Shown here piece after piece: positions 15,122-16,922 of a stretch of 16,922 nt of DNA (the stretch's first letter is position 1; every line of letters begins with the position of its first letter). The notes beneath the pieces were generated by a model. The model had not been told where the DNA came from, made no database searches, and saw only the letters and a list, made by a program, of their open reading frames with translations. The DNA is from an uncultured Bacteroidales bacterium (GTDB taxonomy: Bacteria; Bacteroidota; Bacteroidia; Bacteroidales; Paludibacteraceae), in contig CALGHE010000060.1 in NCBI GenBank assembly GCA_937915765.1, forward strand, positions 1 to 16,922, written 5' to 3'. Both the position numbers and the translations under genes were made by a program.

Positions 15122-15988
15122 TTAAGAGAACCTCATTTCGAGCAGGTCATAAAATTCGATAACCGCCTCGTCCAGCTCGTCCCAGTCAAATATGCTTTCG
15201 ATATAATCAGTAGCCTCTTTCAAAGAAGACAATTGGTCGAGATGCGCAATGACTTTGTTCATCAGCTCCATGTCGCCGCCAAAAAGCTCGCGAGTGTATC
15301 TGATTCTGTCGTTAATAGTGATAGCCTTTTTCAGACTGTTCACAAACCTACCCTCAGCCTTTCGGCTTCCGGTAGTCCGCACCTGCGGTTTTGACTTTAC
15401 CTTAGAGACCTCAGAAACGCTCTTTTGCGCCTCCAATTTATTCTCTGCAATAACCGTGCCAACATTTACCTCCGGCACAGATTCCACAACCTTAGTTTCA
15501 GGCACAGTCGCTTTCACCGGTTCTTTCGCCACATCCGTGGCAGGCTCAGGCTTTGGCTCTTCCACCTTGCCCGGCTCAACCGGCTTCGGCTCTTCCACAA
15601 CCGGAGCATCACAAATATCTGATTCTGAACCAATTACAAGATAATCACTCTCGTCATCATCAAATTCATCAAACTCGTCATCATCTTCAAACTCATCGTC
15701 AACAAACTCGTCGTCATCTTCCACAGATTTTTCATCAGCGACGGGCACAACCACCTCCTTAGCAACCGGCTTATTTGCAACACACTCAGAATCAACCACT
15801 TTTGCAAATACGGAATTTTCGTCAAGTTCTTTAAGCAGATTGAACTGATCCAGCAGATTCTGCGTTTTAGTAACAGCCAGGAGATGCATAACCGACGGGA
15901 TCTCGTCCATTTCGAGCATTCCTTTCGTAATAATCTCCAGCTCCTTAATATCATTAAGGATAAAACTTATCAACTTATTTTCTTTCAT
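15122..15988 (-). CDS. Conserved Bacteroidota protein of unknown function with acidic low-complexity centre
   Basis: A 288-residue cytoplasmic protein with no signal peptide or membrane segment. The N-terminal ~60 residues are helical and Leu/Glu-rich. Residues 88-116 are almost only Asp, Glu and Phe. Residues about 128-175 are a Pro/Glu/Val/Lys-rich linker with the near-repeats VEEPKPVEPG and VEEPKPEPA. The last ~75 residues hold the conserved part: SLKKAITINDRIRYTRELFGGD, then MNKVIAHL, LKEATDYIESIFDWD and YDLLEMRF. I recall similar C-terminal domains (KAI.LND+F.F.+ELF.GD, then a F.WD motif) in uncharacterised Bacteroidota proteins; no function is known to me. It is the first gene of a probable unit with rsmI (15-base gap). 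Its minus-strand promoter overlaps the divergent permease promoter. The codon-level GAT/GAC/GAG repeats near 15650-15720 could be prone to length change. Confidence 0.85.
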   Translation of the reverse strand: MKENKLISFILNDIKELEIITKGMLEMDEIPSVMHLLAVTKTQNLLDQFNLLKELDENSVFAKVVDSECVANKPVAKEVVVPVADEKSVEDDDEFVDDEFEDDDEFDEFDDDESDYLVIGSESDICDAPVVEEPKPVEPGKVEEPKPEPATDVAKEPVKATVPETKVVESVPEVNVGTVIAENKLEAQKSVSEVSKVKSKPQVRTTGSRKAEGRFVNSLKKAITINDRIRYTRELFGGDMELMNKVIAHLDQLSSLKEATDYIESIFDWDELDEAVIEFYDLLEMRFS

Positions 15989-16004
15989 ATAGCGTAAAAT
16001 CTTC

Positions 16005-16012
16005 TATATTTG
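16005..16012 (+). promoter_or_regulatory. -7 promoter element of the AI-2E-family permease
   Basis: TATATTTG followed by C matches TAnnTTTG. The -33 side is weak (TTTC at 15983-15986, 18-base spacer). Transcription would begin near 16019, about 60 bases before the ATG at 16080. Confidence 0.5.
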
Positions 16013-16024
16013 CAAAATCAGAGA

Positions 16025-16032
16025 CAAATATA
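16025..16032 (-). promoter_or_regulatory. -7 promoter element of the acidic protein-rsmI unit
   Basis: Read on the minus strand, TATATTTG followed by T matches TAnnTTTG. Transcription would begin near 16018, about 30 bases before the ATG at 15988. No good -33 box was found. Confidence 0.5.
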
Positions 16033-16079
16033 ATCAAAAAGTTTTCTGAAATGCAGGCAGAATAAAAATAATTTTACAA

Positions 16080-16922
16080 ATGAATTCAAAATTTTCCAAA
16101 CCGTTCACGTTCGACAGGGTTGTCCGACTGACAATCGGCACCATTATCACAATATTTATATTACTGACGCTCAAATACTTGCAAGACGTATTGCTGCCAT
16201 TTTTCATAGCATGGCTTTTGGCGTACATAATTTACCCCATGGTTATTTTCGTGCAGAAAAAATTAAAGGTACGCTACCGCACACCGTCAATACTCATTGT
16301 GCTGACAACCATAATAGGAGCGATTGCTACGGCTACGGCTATATTCATACCGCGCATAATATCCGAATTTTTCAAGCTGAAGGACATCATAATAAAATAC
16401 ACCTCCACAAAGAACAGTGGAATTTTTCCCCAGTCATGGGAAAATTTTCTACAATCCTTTTTTAAGGAGATCAACATATCAGAGATAGTCAACTACGACA
16501 GCATATCGAGCCTTGTCAAAGACATCTTTCCGCACGCATGGAAGATATTGTCCAGCTCCATATCTATAACCATGGGCGCAATCATGGCAATCATCGTTCT
16601 GCTCTATCTATTCTTCATACTGAAAGACTATCATAAGATAACCAAGGAGATGATCTCATTCGTGCCCTCACGTCATCGCGCCTTCGCCTTCGACCTCACG
16701 AAAGACATGGAACAGAGCATGAACCAGTACTTCCGCGGGCAGTCGCTCATAGCGTTTATCGTAGGGCTGCTGTTCTGCATCGGCTTCTCCATAATAGGCA
16801 TGCCGCTTGCGATAGTCATGGGGCTGCTCATAGGCGCGCTGAACCTCATACCGTACATGCAGACGCTCGGCATACCGCCCGCAATCCTCCTGATGCTGCT
16901 GCACGTGGCAGAGACAGGCGGG
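16080..16922 (+). CDS. AI-2E family transporter (permease), 3' partial
   Basis: The frame is open from ATG 16080 to the last base of the window, 281 codons, so the C-terminus is missing. The product is a polytopic inner-membrane protein of the AI-2E (PerM/YdiK) family. Hydrophobic segments lie at about 14-32, 36-58, 69-91, 157-181, 221-239 and 241-277. The large soluble loop after the third segment (about 92-155) and the family signature YFRGQSLIAFIVGLL (217-231), followed by MGLLIGALNLIPYMQTLG (247-264), are present. The family name is historical: some members are implicated in autoinducer-2 export and others in Na+/H+ antiport or unknown transport, so no substrate is assigned. It is divergent from the acidic protein gene, 91 bases apart, with no Shine-Dalgarno sequence. 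Confidence 0.93.
   Translation, partial: MNSKFSKPFTFDRVVRLTIGTIITIFILLTLKYLQDVLLPFFIAWLLAYIIYPMVIFVQKKLKVRYRTPSILIVLTTIIGAIATATAIFIPRIISEFFKLKDIIIKYTSTKNSGIFPQSWENFLQSFFKEINISEIVNYDSISSLVKDIFPHAWKILSSSISITMGAIMAIIVLLYLFFILKDYHKITKEMISFVPSRHRAFAFDLTKDMEQSMNQYFRGQSLIAFIVGLLFCIGFSIIGMPLAIVMGLLIGALNLIPYMQTLGIPPAILLMLLHVAETGG

Overview
The window looks like a chromosomal segment of a Bacteroidota bacterium, most likely Bacteroidales. The evidence is: (i) a gliding-motility-type C-terminal sorting domain, the mark of type IX secretion; (ii) several -7 boxes of the form TAnnTTTG, the Bacteroidota housekeeping promoter; (iii) start codons preceded by A/T-rich leaders without Shine-Dalgarno sequences, with infC the clear exception; and (iv) thrS, infC, rpmI, rplT, glnS and rsmI in Bacteroidota-like form. 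No tRNA, rRNA, CRISPR array, transposase or phage gene was seen.

Layout. 1-4872 (+): the 3' part of a very large secreted protein with about 13 Ig-like repeats and a type IX sorting domain; its start lies outside the window. 4997-7671 (+): a surface-protein cluster, made of a lipoprotein gene interrupted at a run of ten G, followed by two small predicted outer-membrane beta-barrels and a terminator. 7812-11213 (+): a translation operon thrS-infC-rpmI-rplT with its own promoter, a leader hairpin, and a strong terminator. 11267-13088 (-): glnS with its terminator and promoter, convergent to the operon. 13089-13527: non-coding, with REP-like palindromes and a terminator. 13528-15988 (-): an acidic conserved protein, rsmI and a coiled-coil lipoprotein, probably one transcription unit. 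16080-end (+): the first 281 codons of an AI-2E-family permease, divergent from the acidic protein gene, with overlapping promoters.

How the parts work together. The right two-thirds is housekeeping, mostly protein synthesis: two aminoacyl-tRNA synthetases, initiation factor 3, two large-subunit proteins and one 16S rRNA methyltransferase. The left third is cell-surface biology: a type IX-exported adhesin-like protein, and a separate lipoprotein/barrel unit whose first gene could be switched on and off by slippage of its G tract.

The observations most worth a second look are the poly-G switch candidate at 5201-5210, a thrS leader hairpin whose loop resembles the anticodon loop of tRNA-Thr(UGU), and a higher-order (about 1 kb) duplication inside the Ig-repeat gene.
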